64,000 nt of DNA, taken from assembly GCA_002719955.1 (NCBI GenBank), contig PBFW01000060.1, positions 1-64,000 of the forward strand, given 5' to 3'. How positions within the stretch are numbered: the stretch's first letter is position 1; each line of letters starts with the position of its first letter. Origin of the DNA: Deltaproteobacteria bacterium. Lineage in GTDB: Bacteria > Myxococcota_A > UBA9160 > UBA4427. The translations under genes were made by a program, and so were the position numbers. Below are positions 18,099 through 29,559 of this stretch, one piece after another. The notes below the pieces were generated by a model that ran no database searches, was not told where the DNA came from, and saw only the letters and a list, made by a program, of their open reading frames with translations.

Positions 18099-18788
18099 GT
18101 GTCTCGAAGGCCGACGCCAGTTCACTCGGTCGCGCTGCCCCCGATGCAGTCGCTGGAGGAGGCGATCGCTCGACTCGGCGCAGATGGGTTCGTCGCCTAC
18201 CCGACGGAAACGGTCTGGGGGCTCGGGGCGTGCGCCGATCGCCCCCGCGCCATCGCGCGCTTGATGGACTGGAAGGGGCGGGCTTCCGATGCACCGCTCT
18301 CGATCCTCGTTTCGGGGGCGGAGGCGGCGGCCGCCCTCGGTTGCGAACTTTCCGCGCCGATTCATCGCCTGATGGATGCCTTCTGGCCGGGGCCATTGAC
18401 GCTGGTCGTTGCCGGTCGCGAAACGTGGGCGCCCGCGGTGGCGCGCTCGGACGGGGCGCTCGGCTTGCGCTGCAGTTCGCACCCTCTGGCGTCGGCGCTG
18501 GCGCGGGGGCTTTTCGAAGCGGGCCGCGGACCCCTGACTTCGACGAGCTTCAATCGAAGTGGGGAACCGCCGGCCCGAGACCTCTCCGCCGCGAGGCACC
18601 TGATGGGAGCCGGGGGAGCAGATACGCTGGCGACTTCCCTCGATCTCCCTTTTCTGGTCTCGGCGGGGGGCTGCGATGCGGGAGGCGATCGCCCGAGTAC
18701 CGTCGTCGACTGTACGGGGAACGAAATCTCGATCCTGCGAGAGGGGGCGATCCCTCGCGACACGATCGGCGAGGTCTGGGCGGGATGA
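18099..18788 (+). CDS. Sua5/YrdC/YciO family threonylcarbamoyl-AMP synthase
   Basis: The 229 residues fit the short TsaC/YrdC form. The core reads GFVAYPTETVWGLGACA, then WKGRASDAPLSILV, WPGPLTLVV, LGLRCSSHPLA, and LTSTSFNRSGEPPA. The last is the typical S-x-N-x-S-G signature. The enzyme makes threonylcarbamoyl-adenylate for t6A37 of ANN-decoding tRNAs; some relatives (YciO) have a less certain role. The start GTG 18099 lies 12 bp after purD. ATG 18144 is an alternative that would still keep the domain. Confidence 0.85.
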   Translation: MSRRPTPVHSVALPPMQSLEEAIARLGADGFVAYPTETVWGLGACADRPRAIARLMDWKGRASDAPLSILVSGAEAAAALGCELSAPIHRLMDAFWPGPLTLVVAGRETWAPAVARSDGALGLRCSSHPLASALARGLFEAGRGPLTSTSFNRSGEPPARDLSAARHLMGAGGADTLATSLDLPFLVSAGGCDAGGDRPSTVVDCTGNEISILREGAIPRDTIGEVWAG

Positions 18789-18942
18789 AACCGATCGCGT
18801 CCACACGATCGACCGGAAACTCTTTTGCTCGGCACCTTCTCCTTCTCGGAGAATCCCGGCGGATTTTCGTGCAGCTGACCTATACCTGTGCGATCCATTT
18901 CCGTTCGTCTCACGGCCGCCCGAGCCCGGAGAGCCCGCACCG

Positions 18943-20229
18943 ATGACCGTTGTCCGACCCTTCAGAGCCATTCGATTCGATACGGCGCGCGTCGACCTCT
19001 CGAATGTGATCGTGCCCCCCTACGATGTCATCGCCGCGGACGAGCGGGCCTCCTTCTTCGAGCGAGATCCGCATAACGCGATCCGCTTCGAGTTGACCCG
19101 CGACGTCGCCGATGAGGCGGAGGCGGACTACGCCTGGATTCGCGAGACATTCGATGACTGGCGGTCGAGCGGAGTGCTCGTTCGGGAGGAGTCGCCCGCC
19201 TACTATGTCATGGGTCAGCGCTATACGTCACCCTCGGGCGAGATCCTCGAACGCATCGGTTTCTTCGCCGAACTCGGTCTCGAGGAATACGCTGCCCGGA
19301 TCGTTCGGCCCCATGAGCGAACCCTCGCGGGTCCCAAGGCGGATCGGCTGAAATTGCTGCGCTCGGCGGAGGCGAATCTCTCGAGCGTTTTCCTGCTCTA
19401 CGAGGACCGGGCGGACGAACTCGGTGAACTGCTCGCGAGGACCCTCGAAAAGGACGAGATCGGTTCGGCGCGCGATGGCGGGGGCGTCGAGTACCGACTG
19501 GCGCGGTTGACGGAGAGCGCGGAGATCGAACGCTTGCGTGCTTTTCTGGTGGATCGTCCCAGCGTGATCGCCGACGGTCACCACCGCTACGAGACCACGC
19601 TCGAATACCGACGACAGCAGATCGCCGCCCGCGAAGGGCGGACGATCGACGCGCCCTGGCAGTCAACCCTTGCGTATTTCGCCAACGCCTACGCGCCGGG
19701 GAGTCTGCTCCTGCCGATCCACCGGGTCGTGCGCACGGCGCCGTCGCCATCGGAAGAGGGATGGCGTGAAAAGCTGCCGGGTTGGACGGTGCGCGCGCTG
19801 GCTTCGGTGTCCCTGGATCGGGTCGAGGCGCTGCTGGCGGATGAACTCGAGCCCCTGGCGGGTCAGCCCGCCTTCGTCGCCGAGACGGCGGATGGCACGA
19901 CCCTTCTCATCCATCGTCCGGAGCCGCTCAAGGACGAGCTGATGGTGCGGATCATCGAGGCGGAGGTACTCGGTGCGGTCTTCGGGCTCAGCGCGGATTC
20001 GATCCGGAGCGGGGCCGTTGGCTTCCCGAAGAGCGCCCGGCGCGCAGGTCAAGAGGTTCGAGAGGGAGAGGGGACGGTGGCTCTCTATCTCAACCCGATG
20101 ACGCCGGACGACGTCTTCCGCGCGACGGCCGAGGGGGAGGTGATGCCGCAGAAATCGACCTTCTTCTATCCGAAGATTCCGACCGGGATGGTCTTTCGAG
20201 ACCATCGCGACGGGGATGGCGGGCGATGA
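18943..20229 (+). CDS. DUF1015 family protein
   Basis: The 428-residue product matches DUF1015 by its N-terminal PFRAIRF, IVPPYDVIAADER and NAIRFEL, the central IADGHHRYETTLEYRR (His-rich motif), and the C-terminal PKIPTGMVFRD ending. The biochemical role of the family is not established to my knowledge; the family is broadly conserved in bacteria and archaea. ATG 18943 has GGAGAG upstream at about 12 bp. Its stop overlaps the dciA start (ATGA). Confidence 0.85.
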   Translation: MTVVRPFRAIRFDTARVDLSNVIVPPYDVIAADERASFFERDPHNAIRFELTRDVADEAEADYAWIRETFDDWRSSGVLVREESPAYYVMGQRYTSPSGEILERIGFFAELGLEEYAARIVRPHERTLAGPKADRLKLLRSAEANLSSVFLLYEDRADELGELLARTLEKDEIGSARDGGGVEYRLARLTESAEIERLRAFLVDRPSVIADGHHRYETTLEYRRQQIAAREGRTIDAPWQSTLAYFANAYAPGSLLLPIHRVVRTAPSPSEEGWREKLPGWTVRALASVSLDRVEALLADELEPLAGQPAFVAETADGTTLLIHRPEPLKDELMVRIIEAEVLGAVFGLSADSIRSGAVGFPKSARRAGQEVREGEGTVALYLNPMTPDDVFRATAEGEVMPQKSTFFYPKIPTGMVFRDHRDGDGGR

Positions 20230-20576
20230 ACCGAGCCGGAAGGGGCGACCGTCCCGGCAGCCGACGCAAGGGGCGTCTCGAATCGGTCGGGAGCCTGGTT
20301 GGCCAGGTCCTGGGCGATCTCGGTCTCGATGGCGTCGCACTCGCCCACCGAATCGGGTCCCGTTGGGAGGAGATTGTCGGTCCCCAGATCGCGGCCCATT
20401 GCCGACCTCTCGGAATTCGCGGGGGCGTGCTCGAACTCGAGGTCGATAGCCCCGTCTGGTCCCAGCAGCTTCAGCTTCGAAAGCCCGAACTGCTCGCCCG
20501 GCTCGAGGATGATCTCGGGAAGGAGGCGCCCCGGGAGCTCCGCTTCCAAGTCGGCTATGCTCGCGCCGGCCGCTAA
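20226..20576 (+). CDS. DciA-like (DUF721) protein, replicative helicase loader
   Basis: The product has 116 residues. The DUF721 core is seen as VLGDLGLDGVALAHRIGSRWEEIVGPQIAAHC, followed in order by a strand rich in V/L (VLELEVDSPVWSQQLQL) and a helix LLARLEDDLG. DciA loads or activates DnaB in bacteria lacking DnaC/DnaI. The N-terminal 20 residues are very basic. It overlaps the DUF1015 gene by 4 bp, so the two are translationally coupled. Confidence 0.8.
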   Translation: MNRAGRGDRPGSRRKGRLESVGSLVGQVLGDLGLDGVALAHRIGSRWEEIVGPQIAAHCRPLGIRGGVLELEVDSPVWSQQLQLRKPELLARLEDDLGKEAPRELRFQVGYARAGR

Positions 20577-20607
20577 CGATCGCGGTCGATGTACCCGAAG
20601 GAATCCC

Positions 20608-20838
20608 ATGTCGAATCCGGTCTCTGCCAGTGACGCCAGCCAAGAGCGATCGCTTCTCGGCCAGGCCGAGTCGGATGGGCGGCGCTGCGATTTCTGCGGC
20701 GATCGGGTCGCAGCCGTTCGCCGCGTCGCCCTGGACGTCGAATACGACCGTCTCCAGAAGGCCCATCGGGAGCAATATTCGTGCGCGGATTGTTTCGAGG
20801 CCAAGGAAGAACAGCGGCTGGGGATGACCCACCGCTGA
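20608..20838 (+). CDS. small zinc-ribbon-like protein, unknown
   Basis: The product has 76 residues, with AAGGA seven bases before ATG 20608. Two Cys pairs, CDFCGDR (about residue 28) and YSCADCFEAKEEQR (about residue 60), are spaced 25-30 residues apart, fitting a treble-clef or zinc-ribbon fold. I recognise no named family. It lies 31 bp after dciA in the same direction, so it may be the last gene of the DUF1015-dciA unit. Confidence 0.7.
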   Translation: MSNPVSASDASQERSLLGQAESDGRRCDFCGDRVAAVRRVALDVEYDRLQKAHREQYSCADCFEAKEEQRLGMTHR

Positions 20839-21202
20839 TGCGATCCGGCGCGGCGCCGGGGTCTCGAAGACCTCGCGCGAAGCTGGTGGTACGTTTTTGG
20901 GCCGGGAGACCCTCGAAACAGCTCATCCCGCCTCTCGCCGTTGACCTGAGCAGGCGATTTCCCTAAGTTGCGCGCCTGCTTAAGAGCAGGCAAGAGCCGG
21001 GGCCCCGATGTTGGGCTTGCGGTCGATGCCTGCTGATCCATGAAATCTTCCCGTCCATGCCTCAGCGCCGTCGAGTGCGGCCGTAGAATCTTCACGGCAG
21101 GGAACGGGAATCAGAACCCTCCGGCCGATCTCTTTCGGTCCCTCGCGCGCGCGAGGGGCATTTCCAAAGACCGGCCGAACGACGAGAGGTCGCAAAGAGC
21201 AC
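20839..21202 (+). promoter_or_regulatory. leader region of the rpsP operon with promoter and hairpin
   Basis: No gene is seen in these 364 bp. TTGACC (20941-20946), a 17-bp spacer and TAAGTT (20964-20969) form a good sigma70 promoter. Just after the predicted start, GCCTGCT (20974-20980) pairs perfectly with AGCAGGC (20985-20991) around TAAG. The rest is a GC-rich leader of about 200 bases to the rpsP ATG. The hairpin at the very 5' end could stabilise the transcript or form part of an autoregulatory leader. Confidence 0.5.
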
Positions 21203-21505
21203 ATGGTCAAGATTCGGTTGACACGTCTGGGATCGAAGAAACGCCCCTTCTACCGCGTGATGGCGATCGACGAGCGCAAACAGCGCGACGGTCGCCCGCT
21301 CGAGTTTCTCGGCACCTACAATCCGCATCTGGATCCGCCGGCGCTGAACCTGAACCTCGACGGTATCGAGGGTTGGGTCGGCAAGGGCGCGCAGCTCTCT
21401 GACACGGTGAAGAGCCTCGTCGGTCGTGTGAGACGAGAGGGCAACACGGTCCAGGTCCCGGTTGCGGGTTCCGCGGCCGCGGTGGAGGCATCGACCCATG
21501 GCTGA
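21203..21505 (+). CDS. rpsP: 30S ribosomal protein S16
   Basis: The 100 residues begin VKIRLTRLGSKKRPFYRVMA, the diagnostic S16 start, followed by EFLGTYNPHL. The C-terminus after about residue 80 is a short Ala/Val-rich tail. It leads the conserved rpsP-khpA-rimM-trmD-rplS cluster and overlaps khpA by 8 bp. The promoter is probably at 20941-20969. Confidence 0.97.
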   Translation: MVKIRLTRLGSKKRPFYRVMAIDERKQRDGRPLEFLGTYNPHLDPPALNLNLDGIEGWVGKGAQLSDTVKSLVGRVRREGNTVQVPVAGSAAAVEASTHG

Positions 21506-21737
21506 GCGCGGAACCGATTCGGCGGAGCTGGTGGGATTTCTCGCCAAGGCAATCGTGAGCAACCCCGACGATGTCAACGTCATCGTCGAAGAAGGCGGGC
21601 AGCTGATCGAACTCGAGACCGCGGATGGCGATCGGGGGCGGGTGATCGGCCGTCAGGGTCGCGTCGCGAAGGCGCTTCGAGCGATCCTGAACGCGACCGC
21701 GGATGGAGCGGGGTCGCGGCTCGACATCGTAGACTGA
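21498..21737 (+). CDS. khpA: KH-domain RNA-binding protein KhpA
   Basis: The 79 residues form a single KH domain: LVGFLAKAIVSNPDDV at the start, and the GxxG loop in RVIGRQGRVAKALRAIL. KhpA pairs with KhpB in many bacteria and binds RNA; its place between rpsP and rimM is strongly conserved. It starts within the rpsP end (ATG 21498), so translation is coupled. Confidence 0.92.
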   Translation: MAERGTDSAELVGFLAKAIVSNPDDVNVIVEEGGQLIELETADGDRGRVIGRQGRVAKALRAILNATADGAGSRLDIVD

Positions 21738-21938
21738 TTTGCGCTTGGCGGGCCTTTCCGGGGCTGCGGATCTAGCCGGTTTCCCTGCGGTCGGAGCGGA
21801 CACGAAGCTTCTTCATGCGCTGCCGCTCAGGCACCTTCGCCGGCGGCTTTCCCCGCCCGGCCCGTCATCGCTTGCGAGCCTCTCTCCGCGAGAGTGACAG
21901 GTGTGGTGCCCTTCTCCGCTCCTGGCCGGCAGGTGGCC

Positions 21939-22499
21939 ATGAATTCCCAGGACCGACCGGATATGGCCCCCAGTCGCGAGCGGATCGTTCTCGGTGAGGT
22001 GAGGGGTGCGCATGGGCTGCGGGGTGAAATCCGTGTGAGGATTGCCGGCGATTCACCGGACCATCTGCTGGCGGTGACGGGCATCTGGCTCGGCCGACGT
22101 CCCGGGGATCCCGAAGCACGACGCCATGTCGTCGTCGAGGCGGGGCTCGCGCGCAGCGGTGAGGTTCGGTTGCGGCTTCAGGGCTTCGATCAGCGCGATC
22201 AGGTCGGTCCCCTCGTCGGTCTGCTCGTGACGGTCCCAGCGGCGATCCTGCCGGAGCTGCCCGAAGGCGAGTTCTACTGGTACGAACTGATCGGCTGCCA
22301 GGTCGAATCGGAATCGGGCGAGGTGGTGGGGCGCGTCCGCGAGATCTGGGAGACCGGAGCGCACGACGTGCTGATGGTCGAGGACGAGGAGGGTGTTCGG
22401 CGTCTGTTGCCGACCGCCGCGGAACTCATGAAAGGGATCGACCTCGAAGCGCGTCGGATCGTCGTCGTCGACCTTCCGGGCCTTCTAGAGCCGATCTAG
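21939..22499 (+). CDS. rimM: ribosome maturation factor RimM
   Basis: The 186 residues show the RimM pattern: VLGEVRGAHGLRGEIRVR at the N-terminal barrel, then the PRC-barrel half with EFYWYELIGCQV and the conserved LLPTAAELMKGIDLEARRI. RimM assists maturation of the 30S head and binds S19. ATG 21939 is preferred (CAGG upstream). GTG 21894 in frame would add a less conserved leader. The 200-bp gap before it holds no gene. Confidence 0.93.
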   Translation: MNSQDRPDMAPSRERIVLGEVRGAHGLRGEIRVRIAGDSPDHLLAVTGIWLGRRPGDPEARRHVVVEAGLARSGEVRLRLQGFDQRDQVGPLVGLLVTVPAAILPELPEGEFYWYELIGCQVESESGEVVGRVREIWETGAHDVLMVEDEEGVRRLLPTAAELMKGIDLEARRIVVVDLPGLLEPI

Positions 22500-22527
22500 A
22501 GGCCGATCGGGCCGGAGTGAGTAGAGT

Positions 22528-23301
22528 ATGATGCTCGAGATCGACATTATCACGATCTTTCCGGAACTCTTCGGGCCCTTCCTGGAGACCGCCTTCGTGG
22601 GCATCGCTCGCCGGGCGGGATCGGTCGAGATTCGTGCCCACGACCTGCGGGAATGGACCAGCGATCGCCACCGCTCGGTCGATGACAGTCCCTACGGTGG
22701 AGGGCCCGGCATGGTGATGACGCCGGAGCCCCTGGTGGCGGCCATCGAATCGCTGGCTGGGGAAAAGGGCCCGGACCGCAGGGCTCAGGTGATCTGTCTT
22801 TCACCCCAGGGCCGTCCACTGGACCAGGAACGGCTCTCGACCCTCGCAGCCGGGCCACCGATCCTGCTGGTCTGCGGGCGTTACGAGGGAATCGACCAGC
22901 GGGTGATCGATCTGGCCGTCGACGAGGAGATCTCGGTGGGAGATTACGTCCTGTCGGGGGGGGAAATCCCGAGCATGGTCCTGATCGAGGGGCTGGTTCG
23001 GCTCCTGCCGGGGGTCCTGGGAAATCCGGACTCGATCGAAATAGAATCGTTCCGAGGGGGGGCCGTTCTCGAAGGTCCGCAGTATACTCGGCCGCCAGTT
23101 TACCGAGGCCTCTCGGTGCCAGAAATCCTCCGATCGGGCGATCACGCTGCGATCGACGATTGGCGCCGAACACAAGCCCTAGCCAGAACACGCGATCGTC
23201 GACCCGACCTGATCAGATCTCAGGCGCGTGACGCCGAACGCGCGCATGAAAATGAAAAGCTGCGCTTGGATCATGATGACCATGACGATGACGCGCGATG
23301 A
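22528..23301 (+). CDS. trmD: tRNA (guanine-37-N1)-methyltransferase
   Basis: The 257 residues belong to the SPOUT family. It begins [15 protein letters not shown] and contains [26 protein letters not shown], and the trefoil-knot segment [15 protein letters not shown]. It makes m1G37, which prevents +1 frameshifts. The C-terminus ends in an Asp/His-rich tail. Its last bases overlap ATG 23298, but the next ribosomal gene more likely begins at 23358. Confidence 0.96.
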   Translation: MMLEIDIITIFPELFGPFLETAFVGIARRAGSVEIRAHDLREWTSDRHRSVDDSPYGGGPGMVMTPEPLVAAIESLAGEKGPDRRAQVICLSPQGRPLDQERLSTLAAGPPILLVCGRYEGIDQRVIDLAVDEEISVGDYVLSGGEIPSMVLIEGLVRLLPGVLGNPDSIEIESFRGGAVLEGPQYTRPPVYRGLSVPEILRSGDHAAIDDWRRTQALARTRDRRPDLIRSQARDAERAHENEKLRLDHDDHDDDAR

Positions 23302-23357
23302 GTAGAGCCTTTTCGTCGCGGATCGACGGGGCACGAAGGAAGATAGAGGAAAGAGCG

Positions 23358-24014
23358 ATGCGAACCCTGGACTTCGTCGAGAACGAGACCCTTCGACGTG
23401 ATCTTCCCCCCTTCAAGGTCGGTGACACCGTTGCGGTTCACATGAAAGTTCGGGAGGGCGACAAGGAGCGGATCCAGGTCTTCCAGGGGTTGGTGTTGCG
23501 GCGCAGGGGCGGGGGTGTCGGTGAGACGTTCACCGTGCGAAAGATCTCGAGCGGCGTCGGCGTCGAGCGGGTCTTCCCGGTGCAGTCGCCACTGGTCACG
23601 AAGGTGGATATCAAGTCGCGGGGTTATGTTCGTCGCGCGCGCCTCTACTATTTGCGGGATCTTTCGGGCAAGAAGGCTCGTCTTCACAGCAAGGTTCGCG
23701 ATCTCTCGGGCCTGGTCTCCGACGAAGAGGCCGACGCGCTGGCGAATGCCAGCAACCTCGATGAGGCGGCACCCGAGATCTCGGAAATCTCGGAGGCCGT
23801 GTCGGCGGATGCCGCCGATGGCAAGAAGCTGAAGGGCAAGGCGGCCAAGAAGGCCAAGGCGGCCGAGAAGGCCAAGCGCATGAAGGTGCTCAGAGCTGAA
23901 GAAGCCGAGCGCGCCACGAAGAAGGCCAAGGAAGAGGCCGAGGCGCCGGCCGCCGAAGAGGTTTCGGCTGAGGCGGCTGCGGATGAGGGCGGCGACGCCG
24001 AGACCTCGGAATAG
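23358..24014 (+). CDS. rplS: 50S ribosomal protein L19 with long charged C-terminal extension
   Basis: The first 115 residues are a normal L19: [33 protein letters not shown] and [16 protein letters not shown]. About 100 extra residues follow: a short acidic linker, a Lys/Ala-rich helix-prone stretch around residues 155-190, and a Glu/Ala tail. L19 is usually 110-130 residues long. ATG 23358 has GAGGAA about 8 bp before; ATG 23298, overlapping the trmD end, would add 20 residues. Composition of the tail suggests an extended or coiled, solvent-exposed arm. Confidence 0.95.
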   Translation: MRTLDFVENETLRRDLPPFKVGDTVAVHMKVREGDKERIQVFQGLVLRRRGGGVGETFTVRKISSGVGVERVFPVQSPLVTKVDIKSRGYVRRARLYYLRDLSGKKARLHSKVRDLSGLVSDEEADALANASNLDEAAPEISEISEAVSADAADGKKLKGKAAKKAKAAEKAKRMKVLRAEEAERATKKAKEEAEAPAAEEVSAEAAADEGGDAETSE

Positions 24015-24044
24015 CCTCGCAAGCGAGAGGCCTCGTCCGAGGAC

Positions 24045-24488
24045 TCAGAAAGCAGATTCCCAATGTTCGATCGACCACCGCGCCCGCTCCGGCGCGGTGT
24101 CGTCGTTTTGGGCCGCCGTTTCGCGGGCATCGCCTCTCGGCGATTCGTCGAGCAAGCAGGTGACGACATCGAAGCGAACCCGTCGGGAACGTCGTCGGAT
24201 CGACGCATGTTCACCCATCCAGGCCAGGGCGCCGCGCCGCAATCGCGCCTGTTTTCGGTCGTCGACGGCCTCGGCGGCCCGGCCGTGACCGCCGAGGCCG
24301 TCGGGACCGGTTGCTCTGCGGCTCTTCACCTCGACGAAGACCAGCGTCGGACCCCGTCGTGCGATCAGGTCGATCTCGACCCGCGCGGCACGAACGTTAC
24401 GTGCGACGATGCGATACCCTCGCGCTTCGAGAAAGCGGGCAGCGCGCATTTCACCTTCGCGGCCAAGAGATTGCCGTCTTTTCGTCAT
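24045..24488 (-). CDS. YraN/UPF0102 family protein (endonuclease-like fold)
   Basis: The 147 residues read GREGEMRAARFLEARGYRI then RVEIDLIARRGPTLVFVEVK, which contains the E-x-D...E-V-K catalytic signature of restriction-endonuclease-like folds. VRFDVV follows later. Its function is not firmly known. It is convergent with rplS and divergent from rsmI. yraN often lies beside rsmI, as here. The start 24488 is the first Met before the conserved Gly-Arg-x-Gly-E segment. Confidence 0.88.
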   Translation of the reverse strand: MTKRRQSLGREGEMRAARFLEARGYRIVARNVRAARVEIDLIARRGPTLVFVEVKSRRATGPDGLGGHGRAAEAVDDRKQARLRRGALAWMGEHASIRRRSRRVRFDVVTCLLDESPRGDARETAAQNDDTAPERARWSIEHWESAF

Positions 24489-24581
24489 GGGATTCGTTCC
24501 GCGAGATGCCGACCGACCCATCGAATGATCGAATCTCACACGGGGATCTCGGCTTCGGGATGACGGCGGTCAGGGTAGGGG

Positions 24582-25436
24582 ATGGGAACGCTCCATATCG
24601 TCGCGACACCGATCGGTCACCTGGAAGACGTGACCCTGCGTGCACTTCGCGTTCTCCGCGAAGCCGATTGGGTGCTCGCCGAGGACACGCGACGCACGCG
24701 TGTATTGCTGGAGCATTTCGAGATCTCCGGGAAGCCGACCTCGCTGCACGCACATAACGAGGTCGGGCGGATCGAATCTGTTCTCGCTGCGCTCGAAGAG
24801 GGGCGATCCGTGGCGCTCGTATCCGATGCCGGAACCCCACTCGTATCGGATCCGGGAGAGCGACTCGTTGCGGCGGTGCTGCAGGCGGGTCATTGCGTCG
24901 AAGCGGTACCGGGTGCCTCCGCGCTCCTGACGGCGCTGACTGTGTCCGGGCTAGGGACGTCACAGGTGCTCTTCCTCGGGTTTTTGCCGCGCAAGACCGG
25001 TGCCCGCCGCAAGGCACTCGAGGCCCAGCGCACGCGCCCGGAAACACTCGTCCTCTTCGAGTCTCCCCGGCGTGTGGCCAAGACCCTCGGCGAGATCGCA
25101 GAGATCCTGGGAGATCGGCGCGCCTGTCTGGCTCGGGAATTGACCAAGAAACACGAAGAGGTGCTCCGCGATGGAACGGCCGCGCTGGCCGCGTATTGTC
25201 TGGAAAATCCGCCGCGCGGTGAGTGTACGCTCGTGATTGGCGGCGCGACTGCGGAAGAGGTGGCCGATCGGTCGAGTTGGGCCGACGAGGACATCGACGA
25301 TCTGATCCGGTCGGAACTCGCCACGGGTTCTTCGGTCAAGGATCTCGCGAGTCGACTCGCGAACCGAACGGGCCGCCCGAAACGATCGCTCTACGCTCGG
25401 GCCGTCGCGTTGCGAGAGGAGGGGGGCGGTTCGTGA
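24582..25436 (+). CDS. rsmI: 16S rRNA (cytidine-1402-2'-O)-methyltransferase
   Basis: The 284 residues are typical RsmI (tetrapyrrole-methylase fold): LHIVATPIGHLEDVTLRAL, AEDTRRTRVLLEHF, VALVSDAGTPLVSDPG, and VPGASALLTAL. The C-terminal segment (VKDLASRLANRTGRPKRSLY) is the usual HTH-like tail. It modifies C1402 in the ribosomal P site together with RsmH. Its stop overlaps the next start (GTGA). Confidence 0.95.
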   Translation: MGTLHIVATPIGHLEDVTLRALRVLREADWVLAEDTRRTRVLLEHFEISGKPTSLHAHNEVGRIESVLAALEEGRSVALVSDAGTPLVSDPGERLVAAVLQAGHCVEAVPGASALLTALTVSGLGTSQVLFLGFLPRKTGARRKALEAQRTRPETLVLFESPRRVAKTLGEIAEILGDRRACLARELTKKHEEVLRDGTAALAAYCLENPPRGECTLVIGGATAEEVADRSSWADEDIDDLIRSELATGSSVKDLASRLANRTGRPKRSLYARAVALREEGGGS

Positions 25437-27112
25437 AGGGGCCTTCTTCGATGCTTGCTCGGGTCGCTCGCGTTGCGACGCTCGTGCGGACACTGCGCCC
25501 TATTCGTTGCGGGCAAGCCATCGCTCAGCTGCGACATATGCTCATCGGGCTGCCCGCTCCGCAGCGCGAAGTGGGCGCATTTCCGACCCTGGTGGTCGAA
25601 AGCGCGCAGACCGCATTTCTGCCCCCGCCCGCTCACGTGAGGGGGGACCCATCCCGGATCGAAATCCTGGCGACCCCCTTCCCATTCGAAGAACGGGTCG
25701 ATTGGAACACACGACTGCACGGGCCGCTTTTCGCCTATCACCTGCACCAGCAGGAATATCTGCGCCTCGCATCCTTCGATCCAGCGGCCCGCTCGCTGCG
25801 CCTTCGCGACTGGATCGATTCCCACGATCAGGGCATCGGTTGGGATCCCCATCCGATTTCGCTGCGCCTCTTGTGTTGGGGGCGGCTCTTGCTGACGCCC
25901 GGAGCGCTCGGCTCTGATGCTGACCTACGCGACACCATGCTTGGGTCGATGGCCGATCAAGCGCGAACGCTGGTGCGTGGGCTCGAGATCAGGCTGCAGG
26001 CCAATCATCTGCTCTCGAACCTCATCGCCGTCGTCTGGTCGGGCCTCCTGTTGGAGGCCGAGGACGCCTCGAACTGGCGGGCACATGCAGAGCGTCTGGT
26101 TCGGGAACTCGATGCCCAGATTCTCCCGGATGGGGGGCACGAAGAGCGCAGCCCGATGTATCACTCGCTGTTGCTCGAGAACATCCTCGATCTTCTGAAC
26201 CTGTCGCTGGTCGTCGGCAGCCGGGCGCCCGATGGCCTGGTCGCAGCCCTCTCCGCGACGGCTTCGCGGATGCTTTCGGCCCTCGAAGTCATGAAGCATC
26301 CCGATGGTCGGATCGCGCTCTTTGCGGACTCGGGTTTCGATATCGCGGCGGAGCCCGCGGCGCTCCTGGACTATGCGACTCGGCTCGGGGTGTCTGCGAG
26401 TCGGGAGGAGCGCCGCAGCGCCCTTCTCCTTCCGCAGACCGGCTATCTGCGTTTCGCTGTTGGCTCATTCGACCTGATTGCCTCCGTTGCCGGTCCCTCT
26501 CCGGCGCACCAACCCGGTCATGCCCATTGTGACGCGCTGGCCTTCGAACTCTCCGTCGACGGAAAAAGGCTCGTGACCGATACGGGACTCTTCGAGTATC
26601 TGCCTGGGCGGCGCCGGGATCAGGCACGTGCGACAGCGAGCCATGCGACGCTCGAGATCGATGGTCGGGAACAGGCGGAACTCTGGTCGGCACATCGCAT
26701 CGGGGGACGGCCCGACGTCGCGTTGTCCGCGTGGGACGATTCGGGAAGCGCCGAGGGGACATGTCGAGGTTGGTCGCGGGGCGCTCCGCTCCATCGGCGT
26801 CTGTTCCGGGTCGACGAGCGCCGCGTCGAGATCGTCGACCGCATCGAGGGGCGTTACAGCGAAATCGTCAGCCGTTTGCCCCTCGATCCCGACTGGCAGG
26901 TCGAGTTCATCGACGGTGATCTGCGAGCGCGGATCGTCGCCGAGGACGGGCTCGAACGCGTCGTTCGGTTCGAATTAGCGCGGGATTACAGCTGGGTCAT
27001 CGAGCGCGAGCCGAGTTACCCGAGTTTCGGTCGCGAAGTCGAGCGGCCCGTGTTGGTCGGCCGCGCCGGCCGGCCCGCCGAGACGACGATCCGCATTCGA
27101 TTCGAGCGCTGA
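25433..27112 (+). CDS. heparinase II/III-like polysaccharide lyase family protein
   Basis: The 559-residue protein starts at GTG 25433, overlapping rsmI by 4 bp, with GGAGG upstream. The N-terminal half is an alpha-toroid (NHLLSNLIAVVWSGLL; DGGHEERSPMYHSLLLENIL). The C-terminal half is the heparinase II/III beta-sheet domain with GHAHCDALAFELSVDGKRLV, DTGLFEY and SHATLEIDG. The His and Tyr in these segments fit catalytic positions. No signal peptide is clear, yet family members act on uronic-acid polysaccharides and often accompany exopolysaccharide loci; the EPS locus here starts 2.5 kb downstream. Substrate unknown. Confidence 0.85.
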   Translation: MKGPSSMLARVARVATLVRTLRPIRCGQAIAQLRHMLIGLPAPQREVGAFPTLVVESAQTAFLPPPAHVRGDPSRIEILATPFPFEERVDWNTRLHGPLFAYHLHQQEYLRLASFDPAARSLRLRDWIDSHDQGIGWDPHPISLRLLCWGRLLLTPGALGSDADLRDTMLGSMADQARTLVRGLEIRLQANHLLSNLIAVVWSGLLLEAEDASNWRAHAERLVRELDAQILPDGGHEERSPMYHSLLLENILDLLNLSLVVGSRAPDGLVAALSATASRMLSALEVMKHPDGRIALFADSGFDIAAEPAALLDYATRLGVSASREERRSALLLPQTGYLRFAVGSFDLIASVAGPSPAHQPGHAHCDALAFELSVDGKRLVTDTGLFEYLPGRRRDQARATASHATLEIDGREQAELWSAHRIGGRPDVALSAWDDSGSAEGTCRGWSRGAPLHRRLFRVDERRVEIVDRIEGRYSEIVSRLPLDPDWQVEFIDGDLRARIVAEDGLERVVRFELARDYSWVIEREPSYPSFGREVERPVLVGRAGRPAETTIRIRFER

Positions 27113-27163
27113 ACCGAATTTCGACGCGTGCTGCGTCGGGCGTAGACGGAAGATCGTGAACCC

Positions 27164-29548
<2,385 letters not shown>

Positions 29549-29559
29549 TCAGGAGCCTC

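Noticed and set aside
21738-21938. Glycine riboswitch-like segment on the minus strand between khpA and rimM
   Set aside because: GGCGAAGG-like bases occur, but the other conserved blocks are missing and no minus-strand gene follows.
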